A stretch of 64,000 nt of DNA from Cerioporus squamosus (lineage: Eukaryota; Basidiomycota; Agaricomycetes; Polyporales; Polyporaceae). The DNA lies in NCBI GenBank assembly GCA_022592435.1, contig JABYQS010000059.1:62001-126000 (forward strand). The letters run 5' to 3'. Position numbers and translations under genes: made by a program. Shown here piece after piece: positions 1 through 11,194 of this stretch (within the stretch, counting starts at the first letter, position 1; each line of letters begins with the position of its first letter). The notes beneath the pieces are model-generated. The model was not told the origin of the DNA, ran no database searches, and saw nothing but the letters and a program-made list of their open reading frames with translations.

Positions 1-978
1 GCCCTCCGTTCCTTCCGTACAACCCTCACGAAATACTCCAACATGGCAGCCTTATTACGCACCCTGAGGCTTGAGTGGATAGAGGACAACCACCTGTCGG
101 TCCCGAAGAACGCCCCTCGGTGGTTTGTGGAGATGATGGACGCCCTGCGAGACGGAAGGGTGGAACACCTGGCCCTTCATATCTTCCCTCGGAAGTATCA
201 CCGCGTCAGCTGGAATCCGAGATCTGAGTTTGACCAGGCCCTTGTGGCGTACATCAAAAGTCTAGGTCTCGATGGAGTTCACCTCCCGCCGAGCATCCGT
301 GTGCTCGAAGCTCAATCACACCTGTTCCTCAAGGGTGTGATCGCGCTAGTTTCACCAGGAAAGCCGGTTGCACCTCTCGTCGCACTTAGTCTGCACGAAG
401 TGGACCATGCCATTTTGGATAATGATCACCAGCTCCAGATCATCCCAATGGCTGCGACGCTGCGCAGAATGCACATATCGATGAGTGACTGGGCACAGGA
501 CGATCATCCGCTCTGGCTCTGTGGCTGCGTACAGCTCAGGCTGCCACATGTGGATTATCTCGAGATCGTCCAGAATGAACCCCATTGGAAGGTGCGTCTT
601 CTCACCACGATACATACGTGCATCGCTGACGAAGTATATCAGACACCACCGGAACGTTCGCCGGGCATGACAGCCGACCGACTGAACCGATGGCTCACTA
701 GGTTTGACGGCATGAATGAGTACTTGCCGGGGCTCCAAGTACTGGTATGGATCCCCGCCTGGGGAGACGTGCAAGACCTTGACCCTGGCACGCGAGCTCG
801 CACGTATGTTGGTGACGTCAGGAGGGATGTCTTCACAGTCTTGAATATCCGGACGTTCGCTATCGTATTCCCGAGCGAGCGTTGTGTGCGTTTCGAGTCG
901 TCGGATGCGGACTCGGAGCCGCAATACACGCTCGTCCCAAGGGATAGCTTTCACGACCTCAACTGGAACCGTACCTGA
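1..978 (+). CDS. Unrecognised protein, 5' partial (LRR/F-box-like tail)
   Basis: One frame is open from the first base of the window to a TGA at 976-978, and the in-frame ATG at 43 is probably internal because the 14 codons before it are also open. The prot ein alternates short hydrophobic leucine-rich strands with polar stretches (for example LRTLRLEW and LRRMHISMSDW). This resembles the C-terminal, leucine-rich part of basidiomycete F-box proteins, but no F-box is visible since the N-terminus lies outside. No catalytic motif was recognised. It converges on BTB-1. I am confident that it is coding; the family assignment is only a guess. Confidence 0.55.
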   Translation, partial: ALRSFRTTLTKYSNMAALLRTLRLEWIEDNHLSVPKNAPRWFVEMMDALRDGRVEHLALHIFPRKYHRVSWNPRSEFDQALVAYIKSLGLDGVHLPPSIRVLEAQSHLFLKGVIALVSPGKPVAPLVALSLHEVDHAILDNDHQLQIIPMAATLRRMHISMSDWAQDDHPLWLCGCVQLRLPHVDYLEIVQNEPHWKVRLLTTIHTCIADEVYQTPPERSPGMTADRLNRWLTRFDGMNEYLPGLQVLVWIPAWGDVQDLDPGTRARTYVGDVRRDVFTVLNIRTFAIVFPSERCVRFESSDADSEPQYTLVPRDSFHDLNWNRT

Positions 979-1428
979 AACTAGGTGAGTCACTAAGAGT
1001 GTGGTATCTAGTTATTGCAGGATACCTGACCATGGTAACGTCCAGGATTGCAACGGTGCAAAGGCGTCCTGTCGTGAACACGCCTACTGCGGACTCGGAA
1101 GTTGCATGGTTAGCCGGAGGCACGGCTGAAGGTGCGAGAGAATCACCTTTGTCGGGGAAGACGATGCAGAATTGGTCCGTACAATCCGTGGGGTGGTAGT
1201 CTGGCAGCATGCAGCGACCGCGACACGGTCTGTATGGGCTGGGAAGGCGAGGAAGATTTCATATATATTGTTCGTGTTGTACACGTGAGACTATACAACG
1301 CCAATCGTCGTGCAAGAACTTCGCAGAGGCACTGGGGAAGAATTCGATGAGCGAGAGCGGGAGAGGATCTCGACATCAGACAGTGTGAAGAGGGCGTCAC
1401 GAGCGAACGTAGACGAGATAGAAGGCAG
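979..1428. other. Convergent intergenic region
   Basis: This stretch separates the 3' end of the first gene from the 3' end of BTB-1. It holds only short overlapping frames on both strands, none with splice structure or a recognisable protein. Nothing else was seen. Confidence 0.5.
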
Positions 1429-2959
1429 TCAAGGTCCAGGGGCGGCAGGTGCGTTCACTACGGGAGGTTGAGCGGGCGCGGGTACAGGTATTACCTGAGG
1501 CATTGCTGGAGGAGCTGGAAGCGGGCCAGCAGGGACATGTGGTGGAGGCTGAACGGGAGGAGGAGGGCCAGGCCAGGGAGGCTGAATAATGATAGGAGGA
1601 GGCTGGATTATCATCGGAGCAGGAGCAGGAGCAGGAGCAGGAGGGGGTGCAGCTGCCAATGGCGGTTGTACAGCAGCGGGATCAGGAGCAGCGTCGTCCG
1701 TGTCATCCGAGGGTGCCTCGGGCTCGGACTCGGGCTCGGGCAAACCCCACCTGTCGACCTTCACCCCCATCATCTCCGGAAGCCTCTCGAAGATCTCCCG
1801 GTGGATGTCCTTCTGCCGTTCCTGCTTGCCCAGCATCCGGTGGCACTCCCAGCACAGGTCGCGCTCCACGTCGCTGCGATCGACGAATGGGGTCCAGGAC
1901 CAGTCCCAGCGAAGGTTGATGAGCGTGATCTTGTTGACTTCGTTCGTGAGCTCGCTCAGAATATGCCGCAGCGTCTGCTCGCAGCGCTCGGGCCGTCGGC
2001 ATGTAGGCGACACGGTCTGCTTCAGGAGCTTGAGCGTCGCCATCGCGTTGGCCTCGACGAGGTTCGCGCGGCCGAGGTAGCAGCGCCCAAGGTCCTCCAA
2101 AGAGAGCGTCTCGTGCGTGCCGTCCTCCCGCACAAAGCCGTGAACGAGCTCTGCGCCGAGCATGCAGCAGCCCATCAGTGCACCTGGCAGCCACTTGTCC
2201 GCACCAACGAGGCGTGCGAGGTTCACGACGCCGATAGAATGGATGCGCTCGAACGTGGGAGGACTGAAGACCGCCTCGTCATTCTGCCAGAGAGGGAAGT
2301 CGTCGTGGTAGAAGGCTGCCATGTACTTCATACCGCCGGCGAGGAGAGCTTCGCACTGGTACTTGTGGGCCATGCGAATCACTGCGGAGATCTGGTGGTA
2401 CGTTGGGTGTAGGGCGCCGCAGCTGTCAGACGTCATCGTCAGCGCTCTCATGTCCTCCTGCAGAACGGTTGTATACGTACACGAGACTACTCCCGGTCAG
2501 CGCTTTCAGGAAGTGCCGGAGGTCGGAGGGAGAGTCGGACAGGGGAAGCGTTATAATCGGCACACAGTCGGTACACTTAGACTTTGGAGAAAGTTCAGGA
2601 GGCTGAGGGAGGGAGAGCATGTCTCTGAAGACCAGTGAATGGGACACAAGCAGGCCTAGGTAAACGCGGAACTGCACTGTGGAGGTCGTCAGGATAAGAT
2701 TGCCATCCTCGAACCAGAGTTCGTCGTCTTTGCGTGGAGACTCGTCAACAGGTATGGTGCTTTCGGCCTTCTGCGGGTCTGCAGAGGAGTCGTCATCCCC
2801 ATTGACAGTGGTAGCATCGGACTGATCGTCCGTCACAGATGGCGTGTGGGTTGCATGATCGTGTCCCTCAGGCTCCGGCGGAGGCGTTTTCCCTGGCGGA
2901 CCGCGTACTGCAGGCCCTGAGGATGCCGCCTTCATAGGGAGTTGTATGAGTCCGTTCAT
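1429..2959 (-). CDS. BTB/POZ domain protein (BTB-1), proline-rich tail
   Basis: The N-terminal exon starts at ATG 2959 and carries an acidic linker, then the family lead-in DDELWFEDGN and a BTB core (VQFRVY, HSLVFRDMLSLP, RHFLKAL). The downstream exon contains IRMAHKY, HSIGVVNLARLVGADKWLPGALM, a Cx5C pair (TCRRPERC) and a CxxC pair (CWEC). BTB folds mediate dimerisation, sometimes as adaptors for cullin-3 ligases; the role here is unknown. Unlike its paralogues it ends in about 90 residues of Pro/Ala/Gln low complexity (PAPAPAPAP and similar). Exon junction: the natural 60-nt candidate intron (about 2437-2378 region near 2430) joins the exons out of frame, so the exact splice or an indel is unresolved. 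Confidence 0.75.
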
Positions 2960-4382
2960 GCTAGTACGATATATGATAGTTGAGATCCATCGCTGTATCG
3001 TGCGTGAGTGCCCTCACTGTTGAGGAGAGGAACAAAGGAACTCACGACGAGCGATAGAAGCGGCGCATGCAACTCAGCGCAAACCGCAAGAAGCAGCAAC
3101 ATTAATGCTGCTCCTCCGAGGATGTAGCTGGCCGCCATTGTAGCTCGAGTGAACTGGGCTCTGCGAAGCCTAGGACGCCAGGTAAGGAGGTACTTGGAGA
3201 TCCCTGTAGATTAGCGCGAGAACCACACAGCTGCAGGATGACAGTCATCACAGCCTCTCTCCCGACCGAACACGAGGCAAACTTCGAATATACAAAGAAG
3301 GCAAGTCATGCTTTGGCTGCGCTGTTCGGGTGCGAATGCACTGCAGAGATCACAGGCCATCCCGATGTCCCCGAACATGCGCGACGCGGAGTATGAGCAA
3401 GCATCACGAAGCTCTGAAGGACGTCCGGGACCGCCGTACAGATCGTACATGGTAAGTACTGGCAGAGATCCCAATCCCCACGGAACGGGGCGCCCCGGAG
3501 AAGACTTTCTCTCATCCTGCTTCAACTAGTCGGAGGTATCCGCAACGGTTTCAGATGGCGAGCCATTACATGGAAGGAAGGAAGGGAGTAGCGCGTAGCA
3601 TTCCAAGCAAATAAAAGGAGGTCTCACTCGAACCTGGAGGAGGCAGTACGTACTCGTTTGTCCTGCCAACCTCCTCAGTCTCGCGTTCTCTCCGTATGAT
3701 ATCATCATCTCCCTCGGCACGACGTGTCCATCTTGTTCCACGACTGATACTTCATGCAGGTGATGACTAAGATACGAAGAAGTCTTGCTCGACACGAAGC
3801 CACGACAGAGACTGGAACGTTCGTGAAGGCGAAAGGTAAGAGGCAGTATCTGAACTCCGAGAAAGTCGGAGCGGCTGGCAAGACACGCTCACGTGCTCGA
3901 CACGCTAGGTGCAAAAGCGCTCATCCCGCGCGGCCGCGACCATGTCTCTTCGTCGCTCCTCCTGGTCCCTACTCGTCCACCACGCAGGCCAAAAAGCACA
4001 GATGAAAGTATGCGTCCTATATTCTTGACTGTTAGAAGACCGCTCATCGTGCAGCATTCGAAGATGTATAGGACGCAATACATCGGTCAACCGTATTATG
4101 TGCACATTTCAAGGCAGCCCGGTCGCTGGGAGGCTGACACTTGCCCGCCGTCTCCCTAGGCATATAAAATTTTGTGCGGTACGCTTCCTTGACCGGACGC
4201 CCCTTGACTTCCTTCCCCCATCTCCGTTACCCTGCTCCCGTCCCTTGCACCATGCTAGGTCCGCAGCTCCCACTTCCTCTTTCGATCCGACTTCTAAGCT
4301 CCTTCGACCTTCTACCTCCTGAATACGGCTACAATCCCCCGCTGGTCGCTATATCTTCCTCGTACTACACCGCTCCTTAGTC
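2960..4382. other. Upstream region of BTB-1; no confident gene
   Basis: On the minus strand a short frame from ATG 3138 begins MAASYILGGAALMLLLLAVC, a plausible signal peptide or membrane segment, but it stops soon and I could not connect it to further exons. Other frames (3211-3525 minus, 3754-4005 plus) lack recognisable domains. A decayed gene is possible. Confidence 0.3.
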
Positions 4383-6307
4383 ATGCCGCCATGCGAGACT
4401 CTCACCATCGCATCTCGACCCCGCTCAGAGCTCAAGATTGCAGTTGAGGTTCCGGCCGGCTCACCGACTAGGACGCGAGGACAACGGGAGGATAGGTGGG
4501 CAGGCGGGCAGGCGGCTGACGTCTGCGGAGCCGGTGAGTTATCCATCGCCCTTCCTCTCCAGAACTTGAACAACCTTCCAAGCATCGTCCACATCCACCT
4601 CCCTCGATCCTCGTGGAGGTTATCTATGGCTTGCGGTACGTCCTCTTCCTCACCATCCCTTACGCTCGTGTACTGACACGGTCGCTGCAGAACTGAAGGC
4701 GAAGGTAAGTCGTTCCTTTGCATCGCGCTTCGGAAGTTGGCTGACTCTGTGCTGCTCCGTAGGGACGTGCAGGTGAGTGTCTGTATTTGTTTTGCAGGTC
4801 AGGATCGAGGACGTCGTCGGTGCACAGGTAGCTGGTGAGTTCCACATGCTTCCCGGCTGTCTCGCCTGCGAAGACTAGTGCTGACACCCATATCTAGACA
4901 TGACAAGAAGAAGTGAGTACGTCGCCTGCTTCTCGCCGGCCAGGCTCAGTAGATGCTAACTCGCCGTTGCAGCGGCACCCGTACGTGTTTCGGTTCGCTG
5001 TGTGTGGTTGATGCGCCTTGCAGGTATAGAGGTCGTAATGCTTGCACAACTGGTGAGTGGGATCTGTCTGGATTGTCCATAAGTGTGAGAGGTGGACGCT
5101 GACCTGTTCTTCTAGTGATGACAGCGAAGGTAGGTCGTTTCTTTCCCTTGTGCGTTGTGTCGTTACTGACGTGGTGTTGCAGGGTTGCAAGGTACGTCCG
5201 TTCCGCTATGATGTTCTGCGGCTGATGGGTAGTGATGTAGGTCCGGTTTCGGCGGCGCAATGAGTCCAGGTGTACGATGCTATGTGGGTAAGCTGCGACG
5301 GCCTCTATTTCCAACCTCATCTTGACCGACCTCTTCTCCAGGGCCCGGATGGAATGTGAGTTCGGCTCTGATTGTCGCTTACTTGTGTTTAGATTCGACG
5401 CTCGGGTCAAGCGCAAGTCCTGGAAGGGTAAGGTAGGTCAAGAGCACGAGGTACGTCTTTCCGTTCCCGAGGGAGGGACACATGTCCTGGCGCATACCTC
5501 TCCGCGGTCCTCGGGACGAGTACCTGCTGGCGGGCTATCTGGGATCCAAGGATTTCAGGCAGTGCGTCGGAGGGAAACCAAAATGCGCTCACGAGGTGCG
5601 TGTCTTCTTCTGACCATGTAGCTGAAGGACTGTAGATGGACCGAACTTGCGGCTTGTGCGCGCGCGACTGGTGAGTGACTTCTTCTCTGGCTCATACGTA
5701 TGAGAGACGGACGCTTACCGAGTTCTCTTCAGGGACGGTAGTAAAGGTAGGTCGTTTCCTTCGTGTCTGTTGTGCACTTACTGACTTGTTTTTGCAGGGT
5801 AGTGCAGGTAGCAAGGTACGTCCGCTTTGTTGGTTGTTCTGGCTGATGGTTTGTGGTCTAGGTCCGGTTCATGGCAGGCGCGATGGCATGCTACGTTGGT
5901 GAGCTGTAATGACTTAAATCTACCTCCGACCCAGTTTTCCTGACCATTCCTCCCAGGGACCGCGTGGAAGGTGAGTCGGGCTCGGTTCGCTGCTGATATA
6001 TGTGTAGGTAAGAGTGCTGGAAAGCTGACGGTAGGTGAGGGATCAAGGTACGTCTCAGTTTCTATCCCGAGGGAGGGACTCCTGTCCTGGCGCATACCTC
6101 TTCGTGGTCCTCGGGACGAGTACCCGCTCCCTGCGCTGTTTCGCATCTAAGGATCCGAAGCAGAGCGCGGGCGGGGAAACCGAAATGCGCGTCGAAAGTA
6201 CGTTTCATTCATGCTTCCAGTCTATTCTTACAAACTTGATACTCGACTTCGATCCATCGCGTCAGGCGCATGCACTTCTTGACTTACTGTACCCAGTCGT
6301 ATGTTAG
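4383..6307 (+). other. Candidate microexon-rich locus with ~618-bp tandem duplication
   Basis: This stretch consists of GT-AG delimited blocks with very short putative exons, for example 4691-4704 (14 nt), 4763-4772 (10), 4798-4827 (30), 4898-4912 (15), 5116-5129 (14) and 5183-5191 (9). Donors are near consensus (gtgagt, gtaagt, gtacgt) and acceptors read tgcag or ctag. From ATG 4383 a spliced frame stays open through several of them. Two copies, 5053-5595 and 5671-6197, are clear tandem duplicates offset by 618 bp and retain the same splice-like sites. Some implied introns are only 25-29 nt, which argues against a simple model. Alternatives are a decaying gene, or coincidental splice sites in a repeat. 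No protein family was recognised. Confidence 0.35.
5053..6197 (+). repeat. Tandem direct repeat, two ~0.54 kb copies
   Basis: Copy A spans 5053-5595 and copy B 5671-6197. Shared blocks include GTAGGTCGTTTC, CGAGGGAGGGAC, TCCTGGCGCATACCTCT, GGTCCTCGGGACGAGTACC and GAAACC(A/G)AAATGCGC. The copies have diverged by substitutions and small indels, but every splice-like site has a counterpart in the other copy. Confidence 0.85.
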
Positions 6308-6372
6308 CGTCGCCGTTCGCGTTCACCACGCCGTAGTCCTGCGGGAAGATACACACCTTGTCATATGAGCTT

Positions 6373-7443
6373 TCAATCTACTCCCACAATCGTCGGCCAG
6401 TTGTTCCACAACTCCTCCACTTTCTCTTGCTCTCGCTCTTCGATCTCGTCAGTGCACCCCTCACAGGGAACCATGTCGATCCCCTCGAGGTAGGCCTTCC
6501 ACGACTGACGCCAGCCGGCCTCAAAGGACTCCTTCCACTCCTGCGCGCCGATATGCTCCGAAAGGACCGTCATGAGCGTCTCGCTGCATCCATCCGGATC
6601 CTCGCAGTTTTGTCCTATGCGTAGGATGTAGAGACAGTCGAGGGCGTCCGCCTTGATGAGCTCCGCGCGAGCGATAAGGACAGTCGCGAGGTCTTCCGGA
6701 GAAAGCTTCTCCCACGTGCCATCCTCTCGCTTGAAGCCCTCGCGGAGCACCTTCGGATCGAGAGCGCAGCAGTGCAGAAAGGCGACGGGGAGAAGGTCAG
6801 GGGTGTCGGTAAGCCGAGCAATGTTGACGACGCCGATGTGGTCCAGGGCGGAGAAGTTGGGCGGTCCAGCGCGCATGGCCTCCCATTCGGTGAGGCGCGA
6901 GGGGTAGTAGGGCTGCAGGTACTCCAACGCTGCTTCCACCGTGTACTCAAGCTGGTACTTGTGGCCCATGCGAATGAGAGACGAGAGGGTCTTGAAGTCC
7001 GGAGCGTCTTTGATAAACCTGAGTTGTCGCCGGCACAGAGTCGCGCATATAGCCAGTCGTGAACAATACCAAACGATGATGCTACAGTCAGCCTCTTCCT
7101 CTGGCGCATATAGTCACTGAAACTCCCACCGGAGGTCGTTCCCATAAATGAATGCTCCTAGAAGACGCCGTATTTCGGTTGGGTGGTCGGGCAGCCGCAC
7201 GAGAGGCATTTCGTCTACAGCATGAAGGTGGGCATCCGACAGAATCTCCCTCAATACCGGAGAACGTTTCGTAAGGACCCCGACATGGACTCGAAACTCG
7301 ACGTCTCCGGCGACCAAGATGATGTTTCCGTCGGGGTACCAGTGCTCGGTATCCCGCGTCCGAGCCTTGGCGGGAGGAGGCGAAGAACCGGGATTCGACT
7401 CGTCGTCTGCTTTATAGCGAGGACGCTTCCTGGACTCCGACAT
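6373..7443 (-). CDS. BTB/POZ domain protein (BTB-2)
   Basis: Two exons, 7443-7130 and 7018-6373, join in phase across a 111-nt GT-AG intron. Exon 1 starts MSESRKRPRYK, a basic cluster that may act as a nuclear localisation signal, followed by WYPDGNIILVAGDVEFRVH and the BTB core. Exon 2 holds LIRMGHKYQ, HIGVVNIARLTDTPDLLPVAF, the Cx5C pair NCEDPDGC and the CxxC pair PCEGC, and ends in an acidic helix with ELWNNWPTIVGVD. It is closest to BTB-7 on the other strand, including the junction sequence. Its partner is unknown, and no kelch or MATH domain is present. Confidence 0.85.
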
Positions 7444-8215
7444 CGTATGCCTGGCTCAGCACATTGGTCAGGACCTCTCTGACTTCGACTTGCACATTCG
7501 GGACATACGTGGGGAAGCCTGCGGGAATCGACTCGGAAGAGGTGTTCGATGTTGGAGATGACGGTCGTCAAGAGCAGAGGGGTGCGCAATGGGAGCAGCA
7601 CTCTGCGTTCTTGTACTCACCTCCACTCCCCAGCTCAATTTGGGAAACGAAGCGCCGGTCGGGTTCTCCCGGGCGTACGTGCGTCCTGTCAAAATAAAGC
7701 AAATAGCAACTTGTAGACGAACATCTTCCCGAAGCCAGCGAGCGCAGCAGGGCCAATCACAGGGCTCGAGCGCTCCCGAGCTGAACACATGGATGGAGGT
7801 ACGACACATGGACGATCGTGCTGAAAGTAGGGAACAATCTGCGTCGACGGCATGGGATTGTCAGTAAAGAAGGAGCAGCAAGATAGAGACCGATGTCACC
7901 AACTCGAGTGTGTTCCCGAAAACAAAAAAATTCCGAGAATCTGCCTCTATATAGGGCCTGCTCTGCGAGATGATGAGACGGACTATGTACCCTGACCAAG
8001 AAGGTGATGTCGAGTCGGGTAGGTTGAGACAAGAGATGATAAGAAGACTATCTGCTTCATCGGCATTACGCATCCTACGCGTCCTACAATACACTGCAGA
8101 TATACTAGTCAAGACGTATAAACTCGACGATTTTGCCTCACTCACCCAACGCTACAGAACGTTCATGAACATAACCATACACGTATGCCGGACCCCGGTG
8201 ACACATCTGCCTCGC
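7444..8215. other. Intergenic between BTB-3 and BTB-2
   Basis: This 772-bp spacer lies between two minus-strand paralogues. A TATATAG motif sits at about 7949. No supported gene was found. The matching spacer between BTB-6 and BTB-7 is 680 bp. Confidence 0.4.
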
Positions 8216-9276
8216 TCAGAAAGGAACGGACAACTGCGGCTCCGGAATGTCCAGGATGGCTGGCAGCGAATTCCACATAGAGAGGCGTTCGCGATATTCC
8301 ACGGAACGAATCTCGGCCAGACAAGCATCACAGAAGCTGTCGCCGCCGTCGCCAATGTCCGACGCGTACTGATGCCAGGTGGGCCTCCTGGGTGGATTGA
8401 ACGTCCGCGCCGGACTGACCGGGTCAAGAAGCTCGCGCAGCGCTTGCAGGCAGCACTGGGTGCAGCCATCAACGTCCACGCAATCAGTTGAGACGTCCTG
8501 GAAGATGCGAATCGCAGCCAGCGCGTCGAGCCGGACCAGCTCCGTGCGTGCGAGTAGAACGCGAGTGAGGTCGTCCGCTGAGAGCCGCTCGCATGTGCCG
8601 TCCTCGCGCTGGTAGCCCTGCATGAGCACATGAGGGTCCATCATGCAGCATAGGAGGAACGCTGGGCGGAGGAGGGATGGTGTGTCCGTGAGGCGTGCGA
8701 GGTTCACCACGCTGATACTTCTTGCGAAGACCGAGGGATCATCAAAGCGCACCGTGGGGTCGGTCGCTTGAAGTGACCAGCGGAGATAGTCGTCGGGGTA
8801 GCGCCTCTTAAGATACTCGAGCCCCTTCTTGACCATCCAGTCGATTTCGTACTTGTGTCCCAGCCGTATGACCGCCGCGACAACATCGAAAGCAGACGTA
8901 TCGTGCGGAGACCTATGAACCCAAGGTCAGTGTGACTGTGAGCGCGTATGTATTTTGATACATACTGAAACGCGCTTCCCGCCATGAACTCCCTGAGGAG
9001 ATGTCTGAACGAGGACGGGTGTTCAGGAATAGGTACGACCGGGTGAGCGCCGAGCTCGCTGGCGTCCGCAGGCTGCGGGAGGGTGAGCATGTCCCGGAAT
9101 ACCGGAGACTGCTTGATGATGGGTCCCCTATAAACGCGAAACTCGACATCTTGAGCGACGATGGTGAGATTCCCGTCGTCGAACCAGAACTCGTCATCCT
9201 TCTTCGTCGCCCCTGAAGGGAGTGCGGTCGGGAGTTCGGTATCGTGGCGAGGACGCTTGCGAGAAGGCTCGGTCAT
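8216..9276 (-). CDS. BTB/POZ domain protein (BTB-3)
   Basis: Two exons, 9276-8966 and 8912-8216, are joined in phase by a 53-nt intron. The N-terminus MTEPSRKRPR and the motif KKDDEFWFDDGN are nearly identical to BTB-6. The BTB core contains VEFRVYRGPIIKQSPVFRDM. Exon 2 contains AVIRLGHKYE, ISVVNLARLTDTPSLLRPAF, the Cx5C pair DCVDVDGC and the CxxC pair FCDAC. The total is about 335 residues, typical of the paralogues here. It probably acts as a homo- or hetero-dimerising adaptor; this follows from the BTB fold and not from anything specific in the sequence. Confidence 0.85.
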
Positions 9277-9835
9277 TCTAAGCTACATTCGCACGCATCA
9301 GCACTGCGAGGAAAAAATAGAGTCGACAAGATATCCTACTATGTTTCGGAGGACTGCTGAAGTTGCTTGTGAAGGTGGGTGGTAAGACGAGAACGTCATA
9401 GTAGACCCTATTCAAGTATCTCTACCCCCGACACTCTCCTAATTAGGTGTAGCCCACATGAGTCAGCGTAGTTGCATCGCAGCTTTTCGATACTGTTTCC
9501 CACCTCTGTGCGGTTCATCTTCGCTGGAATGCATGTGGCTTGCATTGGAGCACTTACGCTGAGTGCTTGAGAGCACTTGTGCGCCATGGAAGGTGGGAGG
9601 AAGGAGGATGATGCAAACTGGCCACGAGGTCCGGCGTCTATGTCCGAATCGGCGCGTCCCGCGCCAGCCAAGGTTGCTAACGTGAACCCAACAAGTTAGA
9701 CTCTAACCACGGCATCGCGATATCCTCCTTCACCCGAGTAGCAATTGTTCGAAACCTGCATGAGGTACGTCGATATCGACTCACATCCTTGATTTCGGGG
9801 ATCTACCCTGATGCTGCTGGTACATAGCCTTCAGG
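9277..9835. other. Divergent intergenic region BTB-3 / BTB-4
   Basis: This 559-bp region carries the upstream sequences of two divergently transcribed BTB genes. No TATA box close to either start and no gene was recognised. Confidence 0.4.
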
Positions 9836-11067
9836 ATGCCCTCCCTGGATACTTCGAGTGATGACCGACGAGATGCAGCGGTCCAAACGCTCACTGATCC
9901 ATCCAACGAGAGGCAGGTCGAGGAGATTGCTACACGATCTGCAACCTCTGATATAGACCGAGACGAGGAACTGTGGTTCGAAGATGGCGATCTTGCCATC
10001 GTCGCACTGTCAGGCAACGTCGAGTTCCGTGTTTATCAAGAGCTACTGTTGGTTCATTCGCCTACCCTGCGTGAGATGTTGTCCGCCCAGAACCCCACGG
10101 CTGAGTCGACCCAACTGTCGCACGTCGATGAGGGCGACTGTGTCACTCTGCGACTGTCAGACCCATCCGATGACGTGCGCCACTTTTTGCGTGGGCTCTT
10201 CGCTGGCGATACACTGAGGCATGTTCTCTTAGTCTTTTTCACATGGTTATTTCTGATGATCGTCTCGCAGTGTGGGGATGATCCATCCTACGTATGACGA
10301 ATTATCCGCCCAGATTCGCTTGGGACACAAATACCGCGTGAAGCAGATGGTCCAGAGCGGCGTGGACTACTTGCAGGTGTACTTCCCTGAGACAACATCC
10401 CGTCTCAAGAACTGGGAAATCAAGGATCGCTTCAAGCCTCCAGGCTTCGAACTCCATCACGCCATCGGTGTCGTGAACCTCGCACGCTTGACGGGCACGC
10501 ACTCGCTTCTCCCCGCCGCCTTGATGGCCTGCGCCTCGCTCGGACGGGAACTGACAAAGGGCTTCACCCGTCCAGACGGAACGCAGGAGGCGCTTGCATC
10601 CAACGACCTCGTGCGATGTATCGCAGGTCGCACGGCGTGGATGAAAGCTACTGCGACCGCCTCCCACAAGGTGTTCCAGCGAGCGATCGCATCCGACTGC
10701 AAGCGCCGTGCGAAGTGCAAGCCCGTGTTCGACAAGATCCTGGAACGCCTCTCGGACGCTGAGAGTGCTCTGTTCGACGTCACATTCCGTACTCCCAGCT
10801 CGTGGACGTCGCATGTGGATACGAGCGATACCGACCGCGTCTTATGCCCAAGGTGTTATGCCATGATCGGCGTCTGGGGTTCGGGGCGGCAGGTTGAGCA
10901 GGCGCAAGAGCTTCTGCGTAGAATCTCGGAAATCTTTGGCCTCGCAGCGAGCGATGGCCATGATTATTATACTGAAGGTGAGTTGAATGCATCTATGGAT
11001 GCGAGGACAGCGCTGACCAAACCTATCAGCCAAAGTGCTTGGGCAGATGTCTGTGGACGCAAGTTGA
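9836..11067 (+). CDS. BTB/POZ domain protein (BTB-4)
   Basis: Exon 1 is 9836-10218, with DEELWFEDGD and the BTB core (VEFRVYQELLLVHSPTLREM, DDVRHFLRGLF). Exon 2 begins at 10271 (MIHPTYDELSAQIRLGHKY) and holds HAIGVVNLARLTGTHSLLPAAL, the Cx5C pair DCKRRAKC and the CxxC pair LCPRC. Only a GC-AG intron (10219 GCATGT to 10270 CAG) joins these two in frame. A last small exon after a GT-AG intron (10978 to about 11031) ends in VLGQMSVDAS and a TGA at 11065-11067. It is most similar to BTB-5, which follows in the same orientation, suggesting a tandem duplication. Confidence 0.8.
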
Positions 11068-11194
11068 CATGTCTAGCCCCATACCCTATCCCTTCTCTGA
11101 CGTTGGACTATGAACGCTGAGATCTGAATGAATCTCAAATTGTCCCGTTAGGGAGTAGTGACTCACATGATTACTCGATCTGTAGACTCGCCAG

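Noticed and set aside
1468..2412. Plus-strand frame of 314 codons opposite BTB-1
   Set aside because: It is the antisense shadow of the BTB-1 exon: Arg/Leu-rich, no domain, and the minus strand carries clear BTB family motifs.
5326..5370. Collagen-like Gly-Pro-x-Gly reading (GPDG in copy A, GPRG in copy B) in the microexon locus
   Set aside because: Only isolated triplets fit, and neighbouring segments break the Gly-x-y pattern in the same phase.
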